From the NCBI GenBank assembly GCA_050251635.1, contig JBFWML010000022.1, positions 1 through 33,839 of the forward strand: a stretch of DNA of 33,839 bases, given 5' to 3'. The translations under genes and the position numbers were made by a program. Below, piece after piece: positions 1-7,615 of the stretch (position 1 is the first letter of the stretch; every line of letters begins with the position of its first letter). The DNA is from JBFWML01 sp050251635. Its GTDB lineage: Bacteria; Campylobacterota; Campylobacteria; Campylobacterales; SZUA-545. The notes beneath the pieces were generated by a model. The model was not told the DNA's origin, made no database searches, and saw only the letters and a program-made list of their open reading frames with translations.

Positions 1-61
1 TCAGCTTGTAGCCCCACTTGCAGGGGTAGTCGATTTCAGGCGTTCCCTCGATGGTAGTCAC
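1..61 (-). CDS. DUF493 family protein (YbeD/HP0495-like), N-terminus only
   Basis: Only the first 20 codons are in the window; the gene runs off the left edge. A GTG at 59-61 is preceded by a strong GGAGG ribosome-binding site about 8 bases upstream, inside the end of moaC, so the two genes overlap by 26 bases in different frames. The readable peptide contains EIDYPCKWGYKL, which resembles the conserved beginning of the small DUF493 proteins (HP0495 of Helicobacter, YbeD of E. coli), where a YPC-x-W motif opens the single alpha/beta domain. In Campylobacter a gene of this family also follows moaC, which supports the call. The molecular role of the family is unclear; a regulatory function has been suggested. 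Certainty is limited by the short fragment. Confidence 0.6.
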   Translation of the reverse strand, partial: MTTIEGTPEIDYPCKWGYKL

Positions 62-515
62 CGCTTTTTCCTCCGCTTTTATGTTCGAGTTGAATGTTTG
101 AAATGATCATGCCTTTGTCGATCGCCTTGACCATGTCGTAAATGGTCAAAAGCCCGATACTCACACCCGTAAGCGCCTCCATCTCCACGCCGGTCACGCC
201 GGTGAGTTTGGCGGTCACATAGAGCTTAAAGGCGCACTTTTCGGGCTGCTCCTCTACATCGCACTTGACGCTTGTCAGTAGTAGCGGATGACACATGGGG
301 ATCAGATCGGGGGTTTTTTTGGCCCCCAAAATCGCCGCAATCACCGCCGTTTGAAGCACCGGCCCTTTTTTTACCTGCTGGCTCACCACCGCGCCGAAGG
401 CTTCGGGACTCATGGTGATAACGCCGCTGGCGGTCGCCTCGCGCACGGTGGGGTTTTTGTCCGACACGTCCACCATCGTGGGGCGATCGCGCTCATCCAA
501 ATGGGTCAGTTTCAT
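36..515 (-). CDS. moaC: Cyclic pyranopterin monophosphate synthase MoaC
   Basis: MoaC converts the 3',8-cyclo-GTP product of MoaA into cyclic pyranopterin monophosphate, the first committed pterin intermediate of molybdenum cofactor synthesis in the cytoplasm. The 159-residue product has normal family length. The active-site motifs are visible: MCHPL at 74-78 (His76) and DMVKAID from 127 (Asp127, Lys130), matching the His, Asp and Lys of characterised MoaC. The ATG at 515 has an AAGGAT ribosome-binding site a few bases upstream. It overlaps the downstream DUF493 gene and is divergent from the cation exporter with only 49 bases between them, so both promoters must lie in that gap. Family assignment is very secure. 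Confidence 0.97.
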   Translation of the reverse strand: MKLTHLDERDRPTMVDVSDKNPTVREATASGVITMSPEAFGAVVSQQVKKGPVLQTAVIAAILGAKKTPDLIPMCHPLLLTSVKCDVEEQPEKCAFKLYVTAKLTGVTGVEMEALTGVSIGLLTIYDMVKAIDKGMIISNIQLEHKSGGKSGDYHRGNA

Positions 516-552
516 GCCTATCCTTTAAGCCGGAAGGATAACTTGTAACGGG

Positions 553-558
553 TAAAAT
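553..558 (+). promoter_or_regulatory. Candidate -10 box of the CDF exporter gene
   Basis: TAAAAT lies six bases before the ATG at 565, and no good Shine-Dalgarno sequence is present. If used, transcription would begin at or next to the start codon. The same TAAAAT box appears ten bases before the tRNA-Arg gene, suggesting that it is a genuine -10 form in this genome. Confidence 0.35.
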
Positions 559-564
559 CCCTCT

Positions 565-1485
565 ATGAAAACAAGAACCGTTCTCTTTGTGATTGTTCTG
601 AACCTGACGATCGTGGCTGCCGAACTCTTCTTCGGTTTTTTAAGCGGCTCCATGGCGCTTATCGCCGATGCGGCGCACAACCTTGGTGACGTCGCGGCGG
701 TTGTGGTGACCTTTATCGCGCTGGTCTACGGCGCAAAGGCGGCCACGGCGCGCATGACCTTTGGCTGGCTGCGCGCCGAGATGATGGCCGCCTTTGTCAA
801 CTCGCTTTTCTTATGCGCGACAATGCTCTATGTGCTTTACGAGTCGATCCTGCGGTTTATCAACCCCGAAGCGGTCGATGCGGTCTATGTGATGGTCGTC
901 GCCGCCGTTGCGCTGGCGGCCAACGGCTTTAGCGCGTGGCTTTTAAAGGGTGCGGGGGTTGAGCATCACACCCATCACGATCACGGCTGCGACGAGTGCC
1001 ACCACCACGGCCATGAAGACCTCAATATCCGTTCAGCCTATCTGCATATGCTCTCCGACGCGCTCATCTCCCTGGGCGTCGTGGCGGGCGGCGCGGCGAT
1101 CTATTTTTTCGAGATCAGCCGTATCGATTCGGGGATCGCCATCCTCTTTAGCCTGTGGATTCTCAAGGAGGCGGCCGGGGTGCTCAAACAGAGCTTTTTA
1201 AGCCTGATGGATATAAACCCGGACGAACTTTCCCGCTATGAAGCGGCGCTGCTGGCCTTTGAGGAGATTGACAGCGTGCATGATTTGCATCTGTTTCGCC
1301 CCAGCTCCAAAGAGTGCCACTTTTCGGCCCATCTGGTTTTAAACGGCAATCCCGATTTGCAGGCTATAGAGGCGCTGATCGAACGGGCGCGTCACACCCT
1401 GGAGCATCTGGGTGTCACCCACTCGCTTTTGCAGCCCGAAACGGCCAAATACGCCCAAAACTCGCGCCTGTGCAGCGCCCACTAA
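565..1485 (+). CDS. Cation diffusion facilitator (zinc-type, CzcD/ZitB-like) exporter
   Basis: This is an inner-membrane proton/metal antiporter of the CDF family, expected to export Zn2+ and perhaps related divalent ions. The 306-residue protein shows the family layout: six hydrophobic segments, the binding-site pair H38-x3-D42 in helix 2 (ADAAHNLGD), the second pair H161-x3-D165 in helix 5 (HMLSDALIS), and a His/Cys-rich cytoplasmic loop at about 133-150 (HHTHHDHGCDECHHHGH). The HxxxD pairs point to zinc rather than the DxxxD iron/manganese type. A C-terminal cytoplasmic domain follows from about 210. The start at 565 lacks a clear ribosome-binding site; a TAAAAT -10-like box lies only six bases upstream, so the mRNA may be leaderless. 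Its stop overlaps the convergent uppP stop by four bases. The exact metal is inferred. Confidence 0.92.
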   Translation: MKTRTVLFVIVLNLTIVAAELFFGFLSGSMALIADAAHNLGDVAAVVVTFIALVYGAKAATARMTFGWLRAEMMAAFVNSLFLCATMLYVLYESILRFINPEAVDAVYVMVVAAVALAANGFSAWLLKGAGVEHHTHHDHGCDECHHHGHEDLNIRSAYLHMLSDALISLGVVAGGAAIYFFEISRIDSGIAILFSLWILKEAAGVLKQSFLSLMDINPDELSRYEAALLAFEEIDSVHDLHLFRPSSKECHFSAHLVLNGNPDLQAIEALIERARHTLEHLGVTHSLLQPETAKYAQNSRLCSAH

Positions 1486-2279
1486 AACCAGAAAACCCAG
1501 AGCAAAAAGAGCCCCAACGCCACGCGGTAAACCACGAAAGGGGCCATGCCGATGCGGCGGATAAAGGCCAAAAAGTAGTGGATACACAAAAAGGCGCTTA
1601 GCCCCGAAAGCGCCACCGCCCAAAAGAGCATCGTCCAATCCACGGGCTGCGGATCGCCGATTAGTTTGAGGCTTTGCCACAACACCGCAATGACAATGAC
1701 CGGAATGGAGAGCAAAAAGCTAAAGCGGCTGGCCGCTTCGCGGCTGTAGCCCAGCAGCAGCGCGGCGGTCATGGTAATGCCCGATCGGCTCGTGCCCGGA
1801 ATCAGCGCCAGCGCCTGCGCCACGCCGATAAAGAGCGCGTCTTTGAGCGGCATGGCGTTTTCGCTTTTGGCCCCCGGACGGCGATCGGACCACCACAGCG
1901 CGACGCCAAAGCCGATCATCGAAAAGGCGATCACCGTGGCCGATCGCCACTCGTTTTCCACCAAATCCTTAACCAGCGCGCCAAAAAGCACCACCGGAAC
2001 CGTACCCAAAATCACCCACCAGGCCAGACGGCTGTTTTCGGTCTGCTTTCCGCTTTTAAGCGAACCAAACCACTGAACGCTCATCAACAGAAGCTCCTTG
2101 CGGAAATAGGCCACGACCGCCAGCAGCGTGCCCAGATGCACCGCAATATCAAACACCAGCCCCTGATCGGCCCAGTCGGTGAAAACCGGCACCAAAATCA
2201 GATGCGCGCTTGACGAGATGGGCAAAAACTCCGTCAGCCCCTGCACCACCGCCAGAACAAAGATTTGCAAAAAGTCCAT
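1482..2279 (-). CDS. uppP: Undecaprenyl-diphosphate phosphatase UppP (BacA family)
   Basis: UppP dephosphorylates undecaprenyl diphosphate at the inner membrane to recycle the lipid carrier for peptidoglycan and other wall polymers; overproduction of this family gives bacitracin resistance. The 265-residue protein is strongly hydrophobic. It has the catalytic (E/Q)xxxE motif at Q13-E17, the LPISSSAH segment with His26, and the PGTSRSGIT motif at 161-169 with Arg165. The ATG at 2279 was chosen over an in-frame ATG at 2315 because it lies seven bases after the stop of the upstream gene, has an AGGGG ribosome-binding site, and gives the family-typical N-terminus. It is probably co-transcribed with the TauE-like gene. 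Its stop overlaps that of the convergent exporter gene. Confidence 0.95.
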   Translation of the reverse strand: MDFLQIFVLAVVQGLTEFLPISSSAHLILVPVFTDWADQGLVFDIAVHLGTLLAVVAYFRKELLLMSVQWFGSLKSGKQTENSRLAWWVILGTVPVVLFGALVKDLVENEWRSATVIAFSMIGFGVALWWSDRRPGAKSENAMPLKDALFIGVAQALALIPGTSRSGITMTAALLLGYSREAASRFSFLLSIPVIVIAVLWQSLKLIGDPQPVDWTMLFWAVALSGLSAFLCIHYFLAFIRRIGMAPFVVYRVALGLFLLWVFWF

Positions 2280-2286
2280 AAAACCC

Positions 2287-3018
2287 CTAGTGGCAGCTTG
2301 CGCCGCCGTCATCAACGCCGTGCATCATCATCACCGGCTGCATCCAAATACGCCACGCTTTAAAGAGGGTATAAACGCCAAATAAAATCACTGCAATCGC
2401 CGCGAGGCGGTTAAAGAGGTCGCGGTAGTGAAACTGCTTCATAAAGCCGACCATCATCCCCAACACCAGCAGGGCCGGAATGGTTGCCAGTCCGAAAACC
2501 GCCATTCCCGCCGCGCCGCCGAGCAGACTGGCGGTGGGCAGCGTCATTACCAGCGCCGCATAAACGGGACCGCAGGGAAGCAGGCCGTTTAAAAGGCCGA
2601 TTCCGTAAAAACTGCCAAAGGAGGGGGATTTGACCAGTTTTGAAAAGGTGCGTTTATACCACGCCGTGCCGCTGACGCCGCCTTGCTGCGCCGAACTTAA
2701 AAACCGGAGCTTTCCCAGCAGGGAAAATCCCATGACAATCATCACCGCCCCGGCGACGGCCAGCAGCACAGCCCGCAGGGTCGGCGTGACGCTAAAAAGC
2801 GATCCCATCGCACCCACCAAAGCGCCCAGCGCCGCGTAGGTTGTGGTACGCCCCAGGCCATAGGAGAGATGACCCAAAAACTGATAACGCTTGCTTTGCG
2901 CCGCGTCAAGCTTGGCCGACGAATAGGCCACGACAATGCCGCCGCACATGCCGATGCAGTGACCCATACCCGTCAGCAGGCCAAAGAGCGCAATGGCGGC
3001 GAGTGAAAATGTTTCCAT
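2287..3018 (-). CDS. TauE/SafE-UreH-like multipass membrane protein (sulfite-exporter annotated family)
   Basis: This 243-residue polytopic inner-membrane protein belongs to the family usually annotated as sulfite exporter TauE/SafE or UreH-like, related in fold to the CcdA/DsbD transmembrane domain. Members are often linked to copper handling or cytochrome oxidase maturation rather than sulfite, so the substrate here is unknown. Visible signatures are GHCIGMCGG at 19-27 (His20, Cys21, Cys25) in the first membrane segment and LPCGPVY in the middle. The C-terminus carries several Met and His residues and ends in SCH, which could bind a soft metal. The ATG at 3018 was preferred to an in-frame TTG at 3063, which has no ribosome-binding site and no clear family sequence. 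uppP follows after seven bases. Confidence 0.8.
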   Translation of the reverse strand: METFSLAAIALFGLLTGMGHCIGMCGGIVVAYSSAKLDAAQSKRYQFLGHLSYGLGRTTTYAALGALVGAMGSLFSVTPTLRAVLLAVAGAVMIVMGFSLLGKLRFLSSAQQGGVSGTAWYKRTFSKLVKSPSFGSFYGIGLLNGLLPCGPVYAALVMTLPTASLLGGAAGMAVFGLATIPALLVLGMMVGFMKQFHYRDLFNRLAAIAVILFGVYTLFKAWRIWMQPVMMMHGVDDGGASCH

Positions 3019-3074
3019 GCCACTTCCCAAAAGGATTTCGGCAATGATAAACGAGGGGGGCAAAGAGGGGTGTT

Positions 3075-3098
3075 AAGAGAGCGGCCCCGAAGGGCCGC
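3075..3098 (-). terminator. Hairpin terminator after the polytopic membrane protein gene
   Basis: On the minus strand, ten bases after the stop at 3109, a perfect 7-bp GC stem (GCGGCCC/GGGCCGC) closed by a TTCG tetraloop is followed by TCTCTT. The stem is very stable; the U tract is short and interrupted, so termination may be partial. Confidence 0.6.
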
Positions 3099-3108
3099 AG
3101 AGGTCAGG

Positions 3109-4284
3109 TCAGGCGGTGAGCAGTTTGCGGTTGAGCGTCAAAAGCACGCGGGTAGTGACATACTGAATGTAAACCAGCGGAAGGACAAAGAGGAAGTAGG
3201 CGATCGAAAATTTCTCGATCACGCCGGGGTAAACCAGACCCCACGAGATAAAGAAGAAGCCGAAAACAAACATCGCAACGCCGGGGCAGATCAGCGCGTA
3301 GCTGCCTGCGCTTTTTTTATCGCCGTGGATAAACTGCTCGAAGTAGCCAATCTTTTTGAGCACCAAATACCCCACCACACCGAACATCAACTGCAGACTC
3401 AAAATAGCCGAGGTCAACAGGAACATAAAGGCCGGGCTGGGCTGATCGTGCAGCAGATTGTGATAGAAGCCGAAGGTCATGCGGATAGCGGCGATGCCCA
3501 AAATGGTCAGGATCGGAATAAAAATCCACAGGCTCGGAGCCGCTTCCAGCGCGATGCCCTGCTTGAAGATCGATTTAAGACCCAAGGTCAACTTCACCAT
3601 CGCCAGCGAAACGGCGATCATCGCAAAGAAAACCGCGCCAAAAAGGCCGATCGCGCTAATAGCCACCGAATGGCTCATGGCGCCGGGGGCGGCAAAACCG
3701 ACACTGACCATCGCAAAGGCAAAGATGGCGATCGCCTGCGCCAGCGAGTTGTTGCTGACAAAGTCAAAATCGCCGTTGACGATCAGGCGCACAAAATAGA
3801 CGCTGAAGATTTTAAGCGCGTAGTAGCCCACGACACCAAAGCCGATCAAAGCCGCCGGGAACAGATACTCCACAACCGACCACAAACCGGGCACAAAAGC
3901 GCCGCCAAGCACAAACATCACGTTGATGGTCATCGCAAAGGTCAGCGGCATGGTCATCAGAGTCACTTCGGCGTTGGAGGCTTTGAGCTTCTGATACGCC
4001 TCGGTGGTTTTAAACAGGCGGTATTCGCGCACGTTCCAAACCAGCATGCGGATATGCTGCACGGCAAACCAGACAATAGCCGCCAAAGCCAGGCCGATGA
4101 GAGCGGAAACCACCGGGTGGCTTTCGGTGATCGCCTTAAAGATATGGTCGAAGGTTGCCATGGGAACCCCTTGGTGGGGCACCATAAACATCAGGTACAT
4201 ATAGAAACTGACCGCCAAACCGCCGTTGCCCAGAGCGGCAAGGAAGTACAGGGGCGAATAGGATGCGCCGAGATCGCGTTTCAT
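3109..4284 (-). CDS. Polytopic inner-membrane protein, possibly TsoY/TDT-like
   Basis: This 391-residue protein has about nine or ten hydrophobic segments and no recognisable soluble domain. The overall pattern, including a single-Cys segment LICPGVAMFVFG at 331-342, resembles a Campylobacterota membrane family that I recall being annotated as TsoY family (seleno)protein. It also has the size and helix count of the TehA/TDT (SLAC1-like) channel fold. Cys333 is the only cysteine in the protein. No function can be assigned from sequence alone; transport of a small anion or a redox-linked membrane role are possibilities. The ATG at 4284 has an AAGGAG ribosome-binding site and its own AT-rich promoter region. 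A hairpin terminator follows, so it is probably transcribed alone. Confidence 0.7.
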   Translation of the reverse strand: MKRDLGASYSPLYFLAALGNGGLAVSFYMYLMFMVPHQGVPMATFDHIFKAITESHPVVSALIGLALAAIVWFAVQHIRMLVWNVREYRLFKTTEAYQKLKASNAEVTLMTMPLTFAMTINVMFVLGGAFVPGLWSVVEYLFPAALIGFGVVGYYALKIFSVYFVRLIVNGDFDFVSNNSLAQAIAIFAFAMVSVGFAAPGAMSHSVAISAIGLFGAVFFAMIAVSLAMVKLTLGLKSIFKQGIALEAAPSLWIFIPILTILGIAAIRMTFGFYHNLLHDQPSPAFMFLLTSAILSLQLMFGVVGYLVLKKIGYFEQFIHGDKKSAGSYALICPGVAMFVFGFFFISWGLVYPGVIEKFSIAYFLFVLPLVYIQYVTTRVLLTLNRKLLTA

Positions 4285-4315
4285 CGCAACTCCTTATTGG
4301 AATTAAAACGGACGC

Positions 4316-4350
4316 ATCATACAGAGTGAACGTTTAGATAAAAATAAATT
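4316..4350 (-). promoter_or_regulatory. Promoter of the polytopic membrane protein gene
   Basis: The minus strand has TATGAT (complement of 4316-4321) preceded by TG, and a long AT-rich tract with phased T runs upstream in place of a clear -35 box. This is the form expected of housekeeping sigma promoters in Campylobacterota. It lies about 30 bases upstream of the ATG at 4284. Confidence 0.5.
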
Positions 4351-4395
4351 ATTCTTATTTGTTTTATAAGATTTAATTATATTTTTCCTTCGGGC

Positions 4396-4430
4396 AATAA
4401 AAAAAGGCCCACCGGAAACCCGGCAGGCCC
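4396..4430 (-). terminator. Intrinsic terminator after fusA
   Basis: On the minus strand, 19 bases after the fusA stop, a 10-bp stem (4406-4415 with 4420-4429, two G-U wobbles) closes a four-base loop and is followed by seven consecutive T. This is a textbook intrinsic terminator ending the rpsL-rpsG-fusA block. Confidence 0.9.
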
Positions 4431-4448
4431 TTGCCAAAAAAACGCGGC

Positions 4449-6530
4449 TTAGCCGTTGCGCTTTTTGATGATTTCTGCGGAAACGTTGTTGGGCACCTCT
4501 TCGTAGTGCGCAAACTCCATGCTGTAGGTACCGCGGCCCTGCGTCATCGAGCGCAGGTCGGTCGAGTAACCGAACATTTCGGAGAGCGGCACGATCGCGG
4601 TGACTTTTTTCACACCGAAGGCGTCGTCCATGGACTGAATCTGACCGCGGCGGCGGTTAAGGTCGCCGATCACGTCGCCCATATAATCTTCGGGCATCTC
4701 CACTTCGACCTTCATCATTGGTTCGAGCAGGCAGATGCCCGCCTTGCGGGAACCCTCTTTGAACGCCATCGAAGCGGCCAGTTTAAAGGCCATTTCCGAG
4801 GAGTCCACGTCGTGGTAGCTACCGTCATAAACGGCCACTTTAACGTCCACCACGGGGTAGCCCGCCAGAACGCCGTTTTTGAGGGTCTCTTCGATACCCT
4901 TGTTAACCGCGGGGATAAATTCGCGGGGAATCACGCCGCCTTTAACTTCATCGAGGAACTCATAGCCTTTGCCCTTCTCGTTCGGCTCGATACGGATGTA
5001 AACGTGACCGTACTGACCGCGGCCGCCGGACTGCTTGGCGTATTTGTACTCTTGATTGACGGTCTTTTTGATCGTCTCGCGGTAGGCCACCTGAGGCTGG
5101 CCCACTTCCGCTTCGACCTTAAATTCGCGCTTCATGCGGTCAACGATAATTTCGAGGTGCAGCTCGCCCATGCCCGAAATCAGGGTCTGACCGGACTCTT
5201 CGTCGGTGTTGACGCGGAAAGAGGGGTCTTCCTCGGCCAGTTTTTTAAGCGCGATGCCCATTTTTTCCTGGTCAGCCTTGGTTTTCGGCTCCACCGCAAC
5301 GGAGATCACCGGCTCGGGGAAGGTCATGCGCTCAAGGATCACCGGCTTGTCCGGATCGCACAGGGTGTCGCCGGTGAGGGTGTCTTTAAGACCCACAACC
5401 GCGCCGATGTCGCCCGCGTAGATCTCTTTGATCTCTTCGCGTTTGTTGGCGTGCAGTTTCACCAGGCGGCCGACGCGCTCTTTTTTGTCCTTGGTGGAGT
5501 TGTACACATAGGAGCCCGACTCGAGCTTACCGGAGTAAACGCGCACGAAAACGAGCTGGCCCACAAAGGGGTCGGTCATAATCTTAAACGCCAGCGCACT
5601 GAAGGGGTGATCTTCGCTGCTGGGTACGCTCACTTCAGCTTCGGTTTTGGGATCGATACCCTTCATCTCAACCACATCTACCGGCGAAGGCAGATAGTTG
5701 ACAACGGCGTCAAGCAGGGTCTGGGTGCCCTTGTTTTTAAAGGAGGTGCCGCAAAGCATGGGGATAAAGGCCATGGTATGGCAGCCTTTTTTTACAGCCG
5801 CCATAATTTCCGCTTCGCTGATCTCCTGGCCCTCAAGATACTTCTCGGTCAGCGCGTCGTCGATGCCGGTAATGGCGTCCATCAGTTTTTCGCGGTATTC
5901 GGCGGCTTTTTCTTTGAGGTTCTCGGGAATATCGGTCACGCGGTAGGCCGAACCCATCGCTGCCTCTTTATCCCAGATGCACGCCTTCATCTTCACCAGA
6001 TCGATCACGCCCTCAAAACCGTCTTCGGCGCCTACGGGAATTTGAATCGGCACCGGCTGGGCTTTGAGACGATCGACGATCTGCTTTTCGACCTTGAAGA
6101 AATCCGCGCCGATACGGTCCATTTTGTTGACGTACACGATGCGGGGCACCTTGTACTTGTTGGCCTGACGCCAAACGGTTTCGGTCTGGGGCTGAACGCC
6201 GCCCACGGCGCAGAACACCACAACCGCGCCGTCGAGCACGCGCATGGAGCGCTCCACTTCGATGGTGAAGTCCACGTGTCCGGGGGTGTCGATGATGTTA
6301 ATCTGGTGGTTGTTCCAAGAGCAGCTCACCGCAGCGGCGGTAATGGTGATGCCGCGCTCTTTTTCCTGCTCCATCCAGTCGGTTGTCGCAGCGCCGTCGT
6401 GAACTTCGCCGATTTTATGCTGAACGCCGGTGTAGAAAAGAATACGTTCAGTGGTGGTGGTTTTACCGGCATCAATGTGCGCGGCAATCCCGATATTTCT
6501 GACTTTATCAAGGGGGGTTTTACGTGCCAT
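4449..6530 (-). CDS. fusA: Translation elongation factor G
   Basis: EF-G is the ribosomal translocase GTPase that moves tRNAs and mRNA after peptide transfer and helps recycle ribosomes. The 693-residue product is full length. It begins with the G domain, whose P-loop AHIDAGKT is at 17-24, followed by DTPGHVDF and the NKMD guanine-specificity motif. The remaining domains II-V run to the end with the expected RGQYGHV and GDLNRRRG motifs. The ATG at 6530 is preceded by AAGGA. fusA is separated from rpsG by 92 bases containing an intrinsic terminator, so it depends on read-through or on a promoter that I could not identify. tuf does not follow it here; it lies in the tRNA operon. Confidence 0.98.
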   Translation of the reverse strand: MARKTPLDKVRNIGIAAHIDAGKTTTTERILFYTGVQHKIGEVHDGAATTDWMEQEKERGITITAAAVSCSWNNHQINIIDTPGHVDFTIEVERSMRVLDGAVVVFCAVGGVQPQTETVWRQANKYKVPRIVYVNKMDRIGADFFKVEKQIVDRLKAQPVPIQIPVGAEDGFEGVIDLVKMKACIWDKEAAMGSAYRVTDIPENLKEKAAEYREKLMDAITGIDDALTEKYLEGQEISEAEIMAAVKKGCHTMAFIPMLCGTSFKNKGTQTLLDAVVNYLPSPVDVVEMKGIDPKTEAEVSVPSSEDHPFSALAFKIMTDPFVGQLVFVRVYSGKLESGSYVYNSTKDKKERVGRLVKLHANKREEIKEIYAGDIGAVVGLKDTLTGDTLCDPDKPVILERMTFPEPVISVAVEPKTKADQEKMGIALKKLAEEDPSFRVNTDEESGQTLISGMGELHLEIIVDRMKREFKVEAEVGQPQVAYRETIKKTVNQEYKYAKQSGGRGQYGHVYIRIEPNEKGKGYEFLDEVKGGVIPREFIPAVNKGIEETLKNGVLAGYPVVDVKVAVYDGSYHDVDSSEMAFKLAASMAFKEGSRKAGICLLEPMMKVEVEMPEDYMGDVIGDLNRRRGQIQSMDDAFGVKKVTAIVPLSEMFGYSTDLRSMTQGRGTYSMEFAHYEEVPNNVSAEIIKKRNG

Positions 6531-6568
6531 GGAATAATTCCTTGCCTAGAGTTGTTGGGGATCGGTAC

Positions 6569-6594
6569 AAAAAAGGCCCGCCGAGGCGGCGGGC
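6569..6594 (-). terminator. Intrinsic terminator between rpsG and fusA
   Basis: On the minus strand a perfect 8-bp stem (GCCCGCCG with CGGCGGGC, three-base loop) is followed by CTTTTTT. It lies inside what is otherwise the str operon and should reduce transcription into fusA. Confidence 0.85.
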
Positions 6595-6622
6595 ATAACA
6601 AAGAGAAAGAGGCGGCCGGGGC

Positions 6623-7090
6623 TTACCATCTGTAGTGGGCAAAGGCTTTGTTGGCCTCGGCCATCTTGTGGATGTCCTCTTTTTTCTTGTACGCGGAACC
6701 GCGCTGGTTGGCTGCGTCCACAATCTCACCGGCAAGGCGGTCGATCATGGTGCGCTCGTTGCGCTTGCGGGCTGCGTCGATCATCCAGCGGATGGAGAGC
6801 GACTGCTGGCGGACGGGGCGTACTTCAACGGGCACCTGATAGGTGGCGCCGCCCACGCGGCGGCTGCGGGTTTCAACCATGGGCTTGATGTTTTCAAGCG
6901 CCTGCTCGAACAGTTCGATACCTTTGGCGCCGCCTTTTTTCTCGGCCACTTCCAAAGCGCGGTACATCACCTTCTGCGCAACGCTCTTTTGACCGTCGAA
7001 CATCAGGGTGTTGATAAACTTGGTGACTACTTTGCTGCCGTAAATCGGATCCGGAAGAATCTCGCGGACAGGGGCTTTTCTTCTTCTCAT
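6623..7090 (-). CDS. rpsG: 30S ribosomal protein S7
   Basis: S7 is a primary 16S rRNA binder that nucleates assembly of the small-subunit head and lines the E site. The 155-residue product matches the normal length and opens with the basic MRRRKAPVRE segment typical of the family. The ATG at 7090 has a GGGAG ribosome-binding site. It follows rpsL after 14 bases and is co-transcribed with it. In many bacteria S7 represses its own operon by binding the rpsL-rpsG spacer; this spacer is very short, so that mode of control is not evident here. Confidence 0.98.
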   Translation of the reverse strand: MRRRKAPVREILPDPIYGSKVVTKFINTLMFDGQKSVAQKVMYRALEVAEKKGGAKGIELFEQALENIKPMVETRSRRVGGATYQVPVEVRPVRQQSLSIRWMIDAARKRNERTMIDRLAGEIVDAANQRGSAYKKKEDIHKMAEANKAFAHYRW

Positions 7091-7104
7091 CGTTTAAAAC
7101 TCCC

Positions 7105-7512
7105 TTACTTCTTCTTACCGGTCGCGGCGGCTGCCTGACCCGGCTTAGGGCGCTTGGCGCCGTATTTGGAGCGGCTGACGGTCCGCTTGGCAACGCCGGC
7201 GGTATCCAGAGCGCCGCGGACGATGTGATACTTCACACCGGGCAAGTCTTTTACCCGGCCGCCGCGCACGAGCACGATGGAGTGTTCCTGAAGGTTGTGG
7301 CCTTCGCCCATGATGTAGCTGATCACTTCAAAACCGCTCATCAGGCGCACTTTGGCCACTTTCCGCAACGCGGAGTTCGGTTTTTTAGGGGTGGTGGTGT
7401 AAACGCGGGTGCAGACGCCACGGCGCTGCGGGCAGTTTACCAACGCGGGGGATTTCGACTTGACAGTCACCTTGCGGCGACCCTTGCGAACCAACTGGTT
7501 AATGGTCGGCAT
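7105..7512 (-). CDS. rpsL: 30S ribosomal protein S12
   Basis: S12 sits at the decoding centre and controls translational accuracy; it is the classic streptomycin-resistance target. The 135-residue product carries the universally conserved TTTPKKPNSALRK segment with Lys43-Lys44, and Lys88 in GGRVKDLPG. Both resistance-determining lysines are the sensitive form. The C-terminus ends in an Ala/Lys tail somewhat longer than in E. coli. The ATG at 7512 has an AAGGAG site eight bases upstream and its own promoter with a consensus TATAAT about 70 bases before the start. It is the first gene of the rpsL-rpsG-(fusA) unit. Confidence 0.98.
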   Translation of the reverse strand: MPTINQLVRKGRRKVTVKSKSPALVNCPQRRGVCTRVYTTTPKKPNSALRKVAKVRLMSGFEVISYIMGEGHNLQEHSIVLVRGGRVKDLPGVKYHIVRGALDTAGVAKRTVSRSKYGAKRPKPGQAAAATGKKK

Positions 7513-7579
7513 AATACTCCTTTTGGTTGTTCAAAGCGCCCTTATCGGAACGCTCGTAAACGGGTAAACGAAACGGGGA

Positions 7580-7612
7580 ATTATAATAGAAGCAGATTTA
7601 AGAAGTTCTTAA
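7580..7612 (-). promoter_or_regulatory. rpsL promoter with overlapping palindrome
   Basis: The minus strand has a consensus TATAAT (complement of 7580-7585). At 7598-7612 lies a perfect dyad TTAAGAACTTCTTAA, seven-base arms around one base. With 17-base spacing the -35 region (about 7603-7608) falls inside this dyad, so it could be an operator for a repressor of the str operon or a second RNA hairpin after rpoC. Confidence 0.65.
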
Positions 7613-7615
7613 TTT

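Noticed and set aside
2280..2315. Longer N-terminus for uppP from an ATG at 2315
   Set aside because: It would overlap the upstream gene, lacks a ribosome-binding site and adds residues outside the family.
3070..4329. 419-codon plus-strand frame opposite the polytopic membrane protein
   Set aside because: It is highly charged antisense sequence (Lys/Asp/Gln/His) with no family signature; the minus-strand frame has membrane helices, a ribosome-binding site and a promoter.
4431..6635. 734-codon open frame on the plus strand opposite fusA
   Set aside because: It is the exact antisense of EF-G, has His/Gly/Phe-rich low-quality composition with no domain, and arises from GC-biased codon use in the real gene.
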